A DNA stretch of 64,000 bases from NCBI GenBank assembly GCA_963578105.1, contig CAUZBP010000017.1, positions 7,568 through 71,567 of the forward strand, given 5' to 3'. The translations under genes and the position numbers were made by a program. Under the pieces are notes generated by a model. The model was given only the letters and a program-made list of their open reading frames with translations, was not told the DNA's origin and did no database searches. This document shows, one piece after another, positions 55,626 through 64,000 of this stretch (positions are counted from its first letter, which is position 1; every line of letters begins with the position of its first letter). The stretch is from GCA-2718815 sp963578105 (GTDB lineage: Bacteria; Planctomycetota; Planctomycetia; Pirellulales; Pirellulaceae).

Positions 55626-56972
55626 ATGCCACAAATTCAATCATTCCGCGGGTTGCGTTACGATCTGGGACAGGTGGGATCGTTGAGCGACGTGGTGGCG
55701 CCACCCTACGACGTCATTGATGCCGAATACCGCGATCTGCTTTATAAAAGGCACCCCGCCAACGTCATCCGCCTAATTCTTAATCGAGACGAACCAGGTG
55801 ATGACGATCAGACCAATCGCTATTCGAGAGCCGCCCGCTTCTTAAAGCGTTGGAGACTCGATGGAGTGTTGGTACGGGAGCCGAACCCAGCCGTTTACGT
55901 TTATCACCAAAGTTTCGAGTATGAGGGACAGCAAATCAATCGGCGGGGCTTCATGGCTCGGCTGCGTCTCGAAAGATTTGGCGAAGGCTGTGTCTATCCA
56001 CATGAAGAGACCCATTCGGCCGCTAAACAGGACCGTTTGAAACTGCTCAACGCCTGTCGTGCAAACCTGAGCCAAATCTTCGGCCTCTATCGTGATCCCG
56101 AGAACTCGAGTCAGCAGTTGCTTGACTTGGCGATTCAAAACACCCTCCCATTGGAAGCGACCGATGACCTGGATGTGGTGCACAGATTTTGGCCCGTCAC
56201 CGACTTGACAACCATTGGTCAGTTGAGCGCTTCGCTGGAGGACCGGTCTCTATTCATTGCGGATGGCCATCATCGGTACGAGACAGCGTGTGACTATCGT
56301 GACCAACTCGCCGAAGCGGGCAAGTTGGATTCGCAGCATCCAAGCAATTTTGTGCTAGCAATGTTCGTCAGCATGAGTGACCCGGGAATGATCGTGTTGC
56401 CAACGCACCGACTGTTTCGTGGGCTTCCCCCGATCTCCTCCCAGAGGTTGACCGCCGCCTTGGGAAAATATTTCAAAGTTAAAGTACTTGGATCGGGGAC
56501 GGAACATGCCAACTCAGTTTGGCAAAAAATCGAACAACAACAGGATCAGGGAACACTCGGATTCTACACTCGGGAAGATGACCAATGGGTGTTGGCAGAA
56601 ATCCAAACCGCAGGGCAGAAAAAAATGGCGGAAATCTCCGCTGACCGGAGTGAGCACTGGCGGCAGTTGGGGGTAAGTCTACTGCATCATTTGGTCATGG
56701 ATTTACTCCTGGGACACAAGGAACTTCCGCGGCCCATGTACGTTCACAACACACAGGAAGTCCAGAAGGGTCTCAAGCAGGGAGACGCCACGGGCCGTGA
56801 TGCGACCGGGCAAACCGGCAGCGGCAGTCATTTTGAATTGGCCTGCTTGGTCATGCCCGCCACGCTGCAACATGTACAGGATATCAGCCTGGGACATGAA
56901 CGCATGCCCGCTAAGAGCACCTATTTCTATCCCAAACTGCTCAGTGGACTGGTAATCAATCCGCTCACATGA
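55626..56972 (+). CDS. DUF1015 domain-containing protein
   Basis: A 448-residue cytoplasmic protein of unknown function. Family landmarks: FRGLRYDLGQVGSLSDVVAPPYDVIDAEYRDLLYKRHPANVIRLIL at the N-terminus, a central YPHEETHSAAKQDRLKLLNACRANLSQIFGLY, and FIADGHHRYETACDYRDQLAE, the invariant DGHHRYET motif. The DUF1015 family is broad in bacteria and is suspected to be an enzyme because of the His/Glu-rich core. Its ATG lies 169 bases after ahcY beyond a terminator, so it is a separate unit. Confidence 0.92.
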   Translation: MPQIQSFRGLRYDLGQVGSLSDVVAPPYDVIDAEYRDLLYKRHPANVIRLILNRDEPGDDDQTNRYSRAARFLKRWRLDGVLVREPNPAVYVYHQSFEYEGQQINRRGFMARLRLERFGEGCVYPHEETHSAAKQDRLKLLNACRANLSQIFGLYRDPENSSQQLLDLAIQNTLPLEATDDLDVVHRFWPVTDLTTIGQLSASLEDRSLFIADGHHRYETACDYRDQLAEAGKLDSQHPSNFVLAMFVSMSDPGMIVLPTHRLFRGLPPISSQRLTAALGKYFKVKVLGSGTEHANSVWQKIEQQQDQGTLGFYTREDDQWVLAEIQTAGQKKMAEISADRSEHWRQLGVSLLHHLVMDLLLGHKELPRPMYVHNTQEVQKGLKQGDATGRDATGQTGSGSHFELACLVMPATLQHVQDISLGHERMPAKSTYFYPKLLSGLVINPLT

Positions 56973-57012
56973 TGTGTTCTCAGCAGTTCCCCTTGTCTCA
57001 CTGTGTTCACCA

Positions 57013-57028
57013 TGTTTCACGTGAAACC
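57013..57028. promoter_or_regulatory. parS: parS site 1
   Basis: Matches the 16-bp ParB binding consensus TGTTTCACGTGAAACA at 15 of 16 positions, centred on CACGTG. It lies about 430 bases before parA. Confidence 0.93.
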
Positions 57029-57063
57029 AGATTACGTGAAGTCTACTGGTTCGACGAGGTTGG

Positions 57064-57079
57064 CGTTTCACGTGAAACA
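57064..57079. promoter_or_regulatory. parS: parS site 2
   Basis: CGTTTCACGTGAAACA, 15 of 16 matches to the consensus; the core is 51 bp downstream of site 1's core. Confidence 0.93.
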
Positions 57080-57099
57080 GGCAAAGCTGAAGACCTGGA

Positions 57100-57115
57100 C
57101 ATTTCACGTGAAAGG
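57100..57115. promoter_or_regulatory. parS: parS site 3 (degenerate)
   Basis: CATTTCACGTGAAAGG keeps the central TTTCACGTGAAA but departs from the consensus at the outer bases. Its core is 36 bp from site 2's core, so it may bind ParB more weakly. Confidence 0.8.
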
Positions 57116-57457
57116 AACAAATCGTGAGATTCCGGAACACCAAGCAACTCGAGATCCGTTCTGTCGATCAACAAACCGAAAATTGACATTTCCGAATCTC
57201 CACTGGCGCGGTTAGAATTGCCGCCCTTCTGAAGCGACCATAAATTTTTATACCTTGTTTGCGTGGATTCATTTGCCAGGCTGTCGATGGGCCGATGGAT
57301 TGACGAATGTAACAAAATCGCAAGAACAAAACCTCCGCTGTTGTGTTCCATGGCATCCGAGCAGATACCGCTTCTGCAAATTCAGAGGCCCCGAGACACT
57401 TGGAATCGTTGTAAGTGGAGTCCAACTGGAGCGCCTGGGTGCAGGGAGTCCTAAACC

Positions 57458-58201
57458 GTGGGCAGGGTACTTTGTGTAGCAAATCAGAAGGGTGGAGTCG
57501 GCAAGACGACCACGGCGATTACTTTGGCGGATGCTCTGGCACACGCCGGAAAACGCACTTTGTTAATCGATTTGGATCCACAGTGTAACGCGACCTCCGG
57601 CTTGGGTTTACAACCCGTCCAGCGGCACCCTCTGGTTTCCACCCGTACCCTGCAAGAAGCAATACAAAAAGTTTCCGAATGTTCCCTGGATTTACTACCA
57701 GGCAGCAGAAGTTTTCAAGATGTTGAAGTCCTTGCTAGCAATGACCAGACCAATGCCGCGCGAGTCAAGAACCATTTGAAGGGTGGCCTACGCGCCTACG
57801 ATTTTGTATTGATTGATTGTCCACCCTCACTAGGACATTTGACACAAACCGCATTAGCTGCTTCTACGGAAGTGCTCATTCCCATCCAGTGCGAGTACTT
57901 TGCGATGGAGGGGCTGACGCAAATGATCGAAGTCATAAAACGTGTCATGAGGACAGGAGACAACCAGTTGGAATTTGGTGGAATCTTGCTGACCATGTAC
58001 GACGATTCTCTCGAATTAACCCACGAAGTGGACGCGGAGGTTCGTGATTTTTTTGGCGAGATTGTTTTTGATTCCGTCGTACCTCGTGATGTGGCTGTTT
58101 CGGAAAGTCCGAGTCATGGAAAGTCGGTTTTGTCGTATGCACCTCGTTCACGTGGTGCACGGGCCTACGTGGAACTATGTTTAGAGATTCTGGAGATTTG
58201 A
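57458..58201 (+). CDS. parA: Chromosome partitioning ATPase ParA (Soj)
   Basis: A 247-residue P-loop ATPase that binds non-specific DNA and drives segregation of ParB-parS complexes. The deviant Walker A KGGVGKTT is at 11-18 and Walker A' LLIDLDPQCNATSGLG follows; DFVLIDCPPSLGHLT is Walker B. It is the short chromosomal Soj type without an N-terminal HTH. The start is a GTG at 57458 with GGGAG 10 bases upstream. It is paired with parB and sits behind three parS sites. Confidence 0.94.
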   Translation: MGRVLCVANQKGGVGKTTTAITLADALAHAGKRTLLIDLDPQCNATSGLGLQPVQRHPLVSTRTLQEAIQKVSECSLDLLPGSRSFQDVEVLASNDQTNAARVKNHLKGGLRAYDFVLIDCPPSLGHLTQTALAASTEVLIPIQCEYFAMEGLTQMIEVIKRVMRTGDNQLEFGGILLTMYDDSLELTHEVDAEVRDFFGEIVFDSVVPRDVAVSESPSHGKSVLSYAPRSRGARAYVELCLEILEI

Positions 58202-58376
58202 TTTCAGATGGACTCGATCCGATCGGCCGAATGAGAGGTTGGCATCTTGGGGATCTCTCCCGGTACCTCGGAGCGTGTCGCGTCTGCCACCGGGTAGCAT
58301 TTATCGTCTGTAACAACTGCAAAACGAGACAAACGAAATGTGTTCAAGTTGGATTTGAATGAGGAAGGAGACCATC

Positions 58377-59363
58377 GTGTCCAAAGACAGGAGACTTGGC
58401 CGTGGCCTGGCGGCCTTGCTAGGTGAATCAGTTTCAGAGGGACCTGTGCATGACTTGTCCCACGAGGTTGATCGAGCATTGAAAGAAGCTCCCGAAACTA
58501 CGGGTCGAGACAAGAGCAACATAGCAAACGACAACATTCTGTTGCATGTTTACGAGATTGACAACAACCCCTTTCAACCTCGTCGTGATTTCACTGAACC
58601 AGAAATCGCATCCCTTGCTGAAAGTCTGAAAGCACACGACATGCTGCAACCCGTTATCGTGCGGCGCGTGGGGGAACGATACCAATTGATCTCCGGCGAA
58701 CGACGCCTGCGAGCCGCCATCCATGCCGGCTGGGACAAGATACCGGCCCGGGTGCGGGAAGCCGACGACCGGCTCGTTGCCGAATTGGCAATCGTTGAAA
58801 ATCTCCAACGGCAGGATCTGAATCCTATTGAAAAGGCCCTCTCCTTTCAGCGTTACATCCATGAACACGACTGCACCCAGGAGGACCTGGCCCATCGCCT
58901 CAAAATCGACCGCTCCACGATTGCAAATCTTATGCGATTGATCGAATTGCCTTCGGCAGTGCAGGACTCGCTCCGTCGCGGCAAGATTTCGGCAGGCCAC
59001 GCCCGTGCGCTGTTACCACTTGGTAACGAATCTCAGCAAGTCGAATTCTCAGAACGAATTCAACGAGAAGGCCTGAGCGTACGTAATACAGAAAGGCAAG
59101 TTCAAGAGATCATCTACCAGGAAGATCAGGAACCTCTGAATGTGGTTGGGAAGAACTCTCAGGCCCAGACCCGGAGATCACGCAACCATCAAATTACGTC
59201 TCTCGAACAGGAGTTAAGAACCGCCCTCGGCACGCGTGTGGACATACGCAAAAATAGTCATGGCAGTGGAAAGGTCGTGATTCATTTTTCAAATGCGGAA
59301 GAGTTCGACCGATTGTGGTCCCTGTTGATCGATGGAGAGTCCAATAAAAGCGAAGCGGGCTAG
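58377..59363 (+). CDS. parB: Chromosome partitioning protein ParB (Spo0J)
   Basis: A 328-residue CTP-switched clamp that loads at parS. The N-terminus RLGRGLAALLGE is typical of chromosomal ParB. The CTP-binding motifs are present: NPFQPRRDF, SGERRLRAAIHAGW (the GERR box) and VENLQRQDLNPIEKA. The HTH (TQEDLAHRLKIDRSTIANLMRLIELP) and a C-terminal dimerisation region follow. Start GTG 58377 is selected because AAGGAG (58365-58370) is 6 bases upstream; the in-frame ATG at 58359 contains no ribosome-binding site before it. It is separated from parA by 175 bases. Confidence 0.94.
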   Translation: MSKDRRLGRGLAALLGESVSEGPVHDLSHEVDRALKEAPETTGRDKSNIANDNILLHVYEIDNNPFQPRRDFTEPEIASLAESLKAHDMLQPVIVRRVGERYQLISGERRLRAAIHAGWDKIPARVREADDRLVAELAIVENLQRQDLNPIEKALSFQRYIHEHDCTQEDLAHRLKIDRSTIANLMRLIELPSAVQDSLRRGKISAGHARALLPLGNESQQVEFSERIQREGLSVRNTERQVQEIIYQEDQEPLNVVGKNSQAQTRRSRNHQITSLEQELRTALGTRVDIRKNSHGSGKVVIHFSNAEEFDRLWSLLIDGESNKSEAG

Positions 59364-59488
59364 CAGAAGCCGTTCTGGTTGCCTAAACTCTAACCATGAT
59401 GAAACCCGGGCCAGGTTCCGTTTTGAACATCGGACCTCCACGCATGACCTGGGATCATCACCACGCCGCTAGCGGCGCACGTTCACAA

Positions 59489-59563
<75 letters not shown>

Positions 59564-59592
59564 CTTTTTCTGTCTGCAGAAATTTGCGCTGC

Positions 59593-60320
59593 ATGTCAAA
59601 TCCGATACTACAGACCCTGAAAGCTGGAGAGGTTTCTGTCGGTTCCTGGCCTCGCCGCTAGCAGCAGAAATCATGGCGGCGTCTGGCTTCACCTGGTTGG
59701 CTGTCGACACCGAACACACTCCCTACGACCTGGAACTGGTAGCGCACACCTTTCGCGCTATTGAAGCTCGCGGAGCGATTCCCCTGGCTCGCGCCTGGGA
59801 CCATGACCCCGTGACCATTGCCCGTCTACTCGATGCTGGCGCATGGGGACTGGTCTTCCCCCATGTCAGTACTCCGGAGCAGGCCGAGCGATTGACCCGG
59901 GCGATGCGCTATCCACCGCGTGGTACCCGCTCAGTGGGCAGCGCTCGCTGCCAAACCTTGCACCCCGACTATCTTCAAATCGCCAACGAGCAGGTCCTCT
60001 GCATACCGCAGATTGAGGACCTGGAAGGCATCGATAATGCAGAGGCAATCGCCCGTGTGGAAGGTGTGGACATTGGTTTTTTAGGTCCGGGTGACTTGGC
60101 CATGTCGATGGGAGTCGAGATGGGCCACACGGACCATGAAGCTGCCTTGCAGCGTTTTCGAGAGGGCTGTGAGCGGGCGGGAAAGCCCAGCGGCATTCCG
60201 ACTGCCGACAGTACGCAAGCCCGGCAGCGAATTGCTCAGGGATTTCGATTCATCGATCTGAGCAATGATTTACGATTGCTTCAAATGACCGCCACACAGA
60301 TGCTCGCCGACCTCCGCTAG
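59593..60320 (+). pseudogene. HpcH/HpaI aldolase family gene with a frameshift near its start
   Basis: The main frame (from 59646) encodes a class II HpcH/HpaI aldolase: LASPLAAEIMAASGFTWLAVDTEHTPYDLE, ARAWDHDPVTIARLLDAGAWGLVFPHV, RSVGSARC, IPQIEDLEGIDNAEAIA and GFLGPGDLAMSMG. Upstream of this the main frame is not family-like and has no good start codon. The ATG at 59593 in the next frame gives MSNPILQTLKAGEVSVGSW, the typical start of this family, before ending at TAG 59659. Joining the two at about 59647 restores a normal protein, so a short deletion (4 or 10 bases fits) is likely. It lies 30 bases after the tRNA. Confidence 0.72.
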
Positions 60321-60615
60321 CAGCGATAGCAACACTTTCTAGTGCACATCGACACCGGCTGATCACGTGTGGCATCTGTTTTTTGTTCTTTTCTTTTCCA
60401 ACTTGTGTTGTGTGGGCCCTTGCACGCTTGGATATCGGCCTATTACCGCCCATTTCTTTCAGGCCACCATCGTCAAAATGCGTCCATTGCCCATAGAATG
60501 CGAACCACCCCACCGGAAACTCAACGCGACTTGTTAATGTGCGGCAGGTATGATGGAATCCGACTCATTCGTAGTATCAAAGATTTGATCGCAGAAAGGA
60601 AAAGAGCCGATTCTG

Positions 60616-61431
60616 GTGGCTATTTACGAAACACATTGTCACACTCCATTGTGCAAACACGCAGTGGGGGAACCGGAAGAATACGTTGAAGCGGCACAAT
60701 TAGCCGGTCTGGACGGCATCATCTTCACCTGTCACAACCCGATGCCAGACGGGTTTGGTGCGCAGGTCCGCATGGCATTAGAAGAATTTGACACCTATTT
60801 ACGGATCATCGACCGGGCGCGCCACGTGTGGTCAGGGACCATGGACGTCAGGCTCGGGTTGGAATGCGACTATTTCCCCGGATACGAACACTGGCTGGAA
60901 AAACAAGTACGGTCTGCTGACTTCCATTACCTTTTGGGTTCCGTTCATCCACAACAGAAGGAATTCCGGGACCGTTACTGGAAGGGTGATCCGGTCCTGT
61001 ATCAACGACAGTACTTTGAACTACTGGCGGAGGCAGCGGAAACAGGATTTTTCGATTGTTTAAGTCACCCGGACATTATCAAAAATGAAACGCCCGGCGA
61101 TTGGCACCCGGATAACCTCATGGACCCCATTTGCGCAGCCTTGGATCGCATCGCCAAATGTCATACGGCCATGGAACTGAACACATCCGGACTGAACAAA
61201 ACGATTCCGGAAATGAATCCCGGACCTCCGATACTGCGCGAGATGTATCAACGGTCGATTCCCGTGGTAATTGGTGCTGACGCCCACAAACCCGAACGTG
61301 TTGGTGAAGATTTTCACCAGGCCCTCGATATGCTGGAAACATGCGGATACCAACACGTTCATTTTTTTCTCGAGCGAAAACGGCATCAAGTCTCCATTCC
61401 CGAAATGCGGTCCGGCCTTCGCACCATTTAA
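60616..61431 (+). CDS. PHP-domain histidinol-phosphatase-like protein
   Basis: A 271-residue metal-dependent phosphatase or phosphoesterase of the PHP superfamily. ETHCHTPLCKHA is the first metal motif, followed by FTCHNPMPD, LGLECDYFPGYE, the SVHP and LSHPD histidine motifs, MELNTSGLNK, and the terminal metal motif VIGADAHKPERVG. The HisK-type histidinol phosphatases of Firmicutes share this layout, so it may act in histidine synthesis, but no his gene is near. The start is a GTG at 60616; a weak purine stretch precedes it. The preceding 295 bases (60321-60615) show no feature. Confidence 0.87.
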   Translation: MAIYETHCHTPLCKHAVGEPEEYVEAAQLAGLDGIIFTCHNPMPDGFGAQVRMALEEFDTYLRIIDRARHVWSGTMDVRLGLECDYFPGYEHWLEKQVRSADFHYLLGSVHPQQKEFRDRYWKGDPVLYQRQYFELLAEAAETGFFDCLSHPDIIKNETPGDWHPDNLMDPICAALDRIAKCHTAMELNTSGLNKTIPEMNPGPPILREMYQRSIPVVIGADAHKPERVGEDFHQALDMLETCGYQHVHFFLERKRHQVSIPEMRSGLRTI

Positions 61432-61619
61432 CCAGAAAGTCATTTCCGCCTGCCGTCGTCCGGCAACCTGGCCTCTTCAAGGCGCCCGATTGCCAATTCG
61501 GGAGCAATGTCTCACGGGCCGCCCGCCCCTGGAATTTGGGGACGACATCAACCCCAAGCTGGTTCTGAACCCAATGTACACCAGTGGGATGTGAAAATTC
61601 GCCCTCTCCAGCTGCAAAA

Positions 61620-61650
61620 TTGTCCTGAAACCGGCCCTGCGTAGTATACA
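61620..61650 (+). promoter_or_regulatory. Probable promoter of the TetR-efflux operon
   Basis: TTGTCC (61620-61625), a 19-bp spacer and TATACA (61645-61650). The spacer is longer than ideal, hence the limited confidence. It sits just upstream of the inverted repeat at 61656-61673. Confidence 0.45.
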
Positions 61651-61655
61651 ATTGT

Positions 61656-61673
61656 TTAAAACGGACGTTTTAA
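61656..61673 (+). promoter_or_regulatory. Likely TetR-family operator
   Basis: TTAAAACG-GA-CGTTTTAA is an 18-base perfect inverted repeat, placed between the presumed -10 and the regulator's start codon. Its size, symmetry and position are those expected for autorepression by the TetR-like protein encoded 37 bases downstream. Confidence 0.7.
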
Positions 61674-61709
61674 TCGTTGCCTGCGATCCAGCGAAGACGG
61701 AAGGGTGTT

Positions 61710-62405
61710 GTGGCACAAGATACAAGGACTCGCATTTTGAATGCCGCCGGACCGGTGTTCGCCGAACGGGGCTACCAGAACGCGACGGTACGTGAAATTT
61801 GTGGAGCCGCAAACGTCAACCTGGCCAGTATGAACTATCACTTTGGCCAGAAAGAACGTCTTTACATCGAAACCGTCAAGCAAGCCCAGCGTAATAAGAT
61901 CGAACAGGTACCATCGCCTCAGTGGCAGCCGGGAACATCGCCTGCGGAAAAGTTGCGTGGATTTGTGCGCACTTTGATCACGCGCATGATTGGTGCAGGA
62001 GAGGCACCATGGCAAACGCGCCTCATGATGCGGGAGATCATGCAACCCACCCACGCATGTCAAGAGCTGGTTCAGAATTACTTTCGGCCGCAGTTTGAGA
62101 TTCTGTTGGAAATTCTTGAAGAACTGCTGCCCGCAGAGACAACCCAATCGAAACGCCATCAATTGGCCTTCAGCGTGGTAGGACAATGTCTTTACTACCG
62201 CGTGGCACACGAAGTGGTGGCCCTGTTGATCGACAAAAAGGAGCGTGAAGCACACTATGACGCTCACCAATTAAGCGACCACATCACCGACCTGATGTTA
62301 GCAGCGCTGTCCGCTCCGGGTTCCTGGTTGACTTCTCCTCAGGACGCCAACACCGGCTTGAAAGGATCAGCTGACCGGCCCGGAGAAGATACGAGTTCGC
62401 AATGA
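61710..62405 (+). CDS. TetR/CerR-family transcriptional regulator
   Basis: A 231-residue dimeric repressor. The N-terminal HTH domain is RILNAAGPVFAERGYQNATVREICGAANVNLASMNYHFGQKERLYIE, with the recognition helix in NLASMNYHFG. The C-terminal half, starting with PAEKLRGFVRTLITRM and RLMMREIMQPT, resembles the CerR C-terminal ligand domain. The start is a GTG at 61710 with GGAAGG just upstream; the frame reaches back to a TTG at 61677. Its last codons overlap the adaptor gene (ATGA). It most likely represses itself and the efflux genes. Confidence 0.9.
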   Translation: MAQDTRTRILNAAGPVFAERGYQNATVREICGAANVNLASMNYHFGQKERLYIETVKQAQRNKIEQVPSPQWQPGTSPAEKLRGFVRTLITRMIGAGEAPWQTRLMMREIMQPTHACQELVQNYFRPQFEILLEILEELLPAETTQSKRHQLAFSVVGQCLYYRVAHEVVALLIDKKEREAHYDAHQLSDHITDLMLAALSAPGSWLTSPQDANTGLKGSADRPGEDTSSQ

Positions 62406-63781
62406 GCAACACCTCTCGAGAAATTCTAAACTCTCTGATTGCACTGCTCATCCTCTTTGTGGGCGGCGCCGTCTTTTGGGCGCTCGTCGGTCAAGGCAAA
62501 TCGCAGACTCGCAGTATTGACCCACCGGGACCACCACAAGTGGAAGTGGTCCTGGCACAGGAGCACACCGGCCCGTTGGATCTTGAAGTTGACGGGACCG
62601 TAGTCCCCTTTCGCGAAATCACCGTGTCTGCAGAAGTCGCGGGTCGTATTGCATTCAAGGCGGACGAATGCCAAGCCGGAAAATACGTTGAGACGGAACA
62701 ACTTTTGTTACGGATCGACCCGCAGGAGTACCAACTGGAGGAACAGCAACTCACGAAGGAACTCGAACAATCCGAGGCCACGATCTGGGAACTGACAGTC
62801 GAAATAGAAAACGTCGAGAAGTTAATATCACTGGCTCGGGAAGACACCGACTTGCAGCGGAAAGAATTAGCCAGGACCGAGTCACTCGGAAAAACAGGTG
62901 TCATCACCGACTCACAGGTCGACCAGGAAAGACGCGACATGTTGGCGTCTGCAAACCGGCTGATTACGCTCATCAACCAACAGCGGTTATTGCACGCAAG
63001 CAGCGGTCGACTGAAGGCGGCCCGCGGATTTGTGCTGGCCAAGCTGAAAAAAGCGCGGCTCAACCTGCAACGAACCCAACTCAAAGCCCGCGTGACAGGA
63101 ATGATTGTTTCGGACGATGTCGAACAGGGTTCATTTGTACAGCGAGGTGAAACCCTGTACACGATCGAGGACACCTCCGCCGTCGAGGTGAAATGTACGT
63201 TGCGCATGGATCAGCTTTACTGGCTCTTGAACTCCCCGGCAGATGTTGCACCCGGGTCCGCTGGATCTGCCGCTCGCGATTATCAACTACCACCTACAGC
63301 GGCGACGGTCGTCTATCAGCTGGAGGGACGCAAGTACCTTTGGCAAGGAACCCTCGCACGATACGACGGAATTGGCCTGGACGAGCGGACCCGCACGGTC
63401 CCATGTCGAATCCTGGTAGACAAACCCCGCGAGATTCATTCGTCAGACGATAACGCGGCCCTCACCGGCCCCAAGGCATTGGTTCGAGGCATGTACGTAT
63501 CGGTAATTCTGCACGTTCAACTGGGGACCTCGCTGATCACAGTTCCAGAGTTCGCCATCAAACCGGGCAACCTCATCTGGACAGTCGTGGAGAATCAATT
63601 GTCGATTGAGCGAGTCCACGTAGTGCGAGTCCAACACGGCAAGGCATTTATCAAAGCGGAAACCGGCACCCTGACCGCCGGAGCTCAAATAGTGACGACT
63701 CCCATCGCCGGTGATTACGATGGGATGCCGGTGGAAGTCGTTCCGAGTGACCTGCGAACGACAGCCCCGGATCGAACATGA
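62402..63781 (+). CDS. HlyD/MFP-family RND efflux periplasmic adaptor subunit
   Basis: A 459-residue membrane-fusion protein that links an inner-membrane RND pump to an outer-membrane channel. A single N-terminal helix (about 10-31) anchors it. The first lipoyl half is EVDGTVVPFREITVSAEVAGRI; a long coiled-coil hairpin (about 115-210) follows; the second lipoyl half is RTQLKARVTGMIVSDDVEQGSFVQRGE; beta-barrel and membrane-proximal domains end the protein. It is longer than E. coli AcrA. It overlaps both the tetR-like stop and the RND start by ATGA. Confidence 0.92.
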   Translation: MSNTSREILNSLIALLILFVGGAVFWALVGQGKSQTRSIDPPGPPQVEVVLAQEHTGPLDLEVDGTVVPFREITVSAEVAGRIAFKADECQAGKYVETEQLLLRIDPQEYQLEEQQLTKELEQSEATIWELTVEIENVEKLISLAREDTDLQRKELARTESLGKTGVITDSQVDQERRDMLASANRLITLINQQRLLHASSGRLKAARGFVLAKLKKARLNLQRTQLKARVTGMIVSDDVEQGSFVQRGETLYTIEDTSAVEVKCTLRMDQLYWLLNSPADVAPGSAGSAARDYQLPPTAATVVYQLEGRKYLWQGTLARYDGIGLDERTRTVPCRILVDKPREIHSSDDNAALTGPKALVRGMYVSVILHVQLGTSLITVPEFAIKPGNLIWTVVENQLSIERVHVVRVQHGKAFIKAETGTLTAGAQIVTTPIAGDYDGMPVEVVPSDLRTTAPDRT

Positions 63782-64000
63782 AGAAGTCACTTGCCTGGGG
63801 AATCCGGAACGCACCCGCCATGAACACTATCATGGTCGCGGTCCTTTTGACGGGTGCAGCCAGTCTGGGACTAATGCGCCGTGAGATATTCCCGGAGTTC
63901 GAACTCGAGGTGATTCTCATCTCGGTACCTTATCCAGGCGCTTCGCCGGGCGAAGTGGAAGAGGGCATTTGTCAAAAGATGGAAGAAGCAGTCCGTCCGA
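63778..64000 (+). CDS. RND family efflux transporter permease (partial, runs off the window)
   Basis: The first 74 codons of an AcrB/HAE1-type inner-membrane pump. After a short N-terminal tail comes a first membrane helix (about 14-33, MNTIMVAVLLTGAASLGLM), then RREIFPEFELEVILISVPYPGASPGEVEEGI, the hallmark start of RND transporters. The stop lies beyond the window. It overlaps the adaptor gene by ATGA, so adaptor and pump are co-translated. The substrate is unknown. Confidence 0.93.
   Translation, partial: MKKSLAWGIRNAPAMNTIMVAVLLTGAASLGLMRREIFPEFELEVILISVPYPGASPGEVEEGICQKMEEAVRP

Noticed and set aside
56973..57457. Replication origin (oriC) itself
   Set aside because: parS sites are present, but I found no cluster of DnaA boxes, no dnaA and no clear AT-rich unwinding element.
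59467..59478. GCCGCTAGCGGC palindrome as terminator of parB
   Set aside because: The stem is only 6 bp with no loop or T tract; it is more likely chance or part of the tRNA upstream region.

Overview
The window looks like a chromosomal segment from a member of the Planctomycetes. The evidence is gene content. There is a TadG-like von Willebrand protein, a secreted DUF1080 (3-keto-disaccharide hydrolase) protein and a DUF4432 aldose-epimerase-like enzyme. There is also a eukaryote-type (GSII) glutamine synthetase, an ECF sigma factor of planctomycete type, an ATP-grasp protein resembling Orf17 of the tetrahydromethanopterin C1 pathway, and very large exported proteins of unknown function. The placement is inferred from family recognition; no rRNA or other marker is present. 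There is no phage, insertion sequence or CRISPR array, so this is mostly ordinary chromosome with several unusual loci.

Layout. 0-6 kb: TadG/VWA protein, ATP-grasp protein, PlsC-type acyltransferase, YfcE-type phosphodiesterase, RimI-type acetyltransferase. 6.1-16.1 kb: two translationally coupled genes for giant exported membrane-anchored proteins (1123 and 2220 residues), which read as three copies of one roughly 1,100-residue module. 16.5-21.4 kb: inositol-monophosphatase-like enzyme, a possible small RNA with a strong terminator, an unrecognised protein, ECF sigma factor and DUF4432 protein. 21.5-24.8 kb: sucC-sucD-Ldh-family operon with a good sigma-70 promoter. 25.3-29.6 kb: a lipid-type block with a 3-beta-HSD-like epimerase facing an operon of SDR, SDR and fatty-acid desaturase. 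In that operon the first gene carries a +1 frameshift and the last an in-frame TAG. 30.1-34.6 kb: a large secretin-family protein with five perfect 21-bp repeats, then a DUF423 membrane protein. 34.9-44.6 kb: housekeeping genes (YpdA-like reductase, DUF1080, GSII, carA, class I aminotransferase, PEP-mutase/isocitrate-lyase family, cysK) plus a tiny His/Tyr-rich secreted protein. 44.7-52.6 kb: an exopolysaccharide-type operon (Wzz-like protein, ExeA-type AAA ATPase, a P-loop tyrosine-kinase-like protein with a degenerate Walker A, nucleotide-sugar epimerase, DPM-synthase-like glycosyltransferase). 53-57 kb: trpF, ahcY with a long leader, DUF1015. 57.0-59.4 kb: three parS sites followed by parA and parB, which suggests the origin-proximal part of the chromosome. 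59.5-64 kb: tRNA-Pro(UGG), a frameshifted HpcH/HpaI aldolase, a PHP-domain phosphatase, and a TetR-HlyD-RND efflux operon with a perfect inverted repeat as likely operator; the RND gene runs off the end.

Most noteworthy: the three-module giant-protein pair with an apparent gene fusion; three independently disrupted genes (desaturase TAG, SDR +1, HpcH deletion); the degenerate kinase in the polysaccharide locus; the parS cluster; two candidate plus-strand small RNAs ending in strong intrinsic terminators; and the TetR operator.
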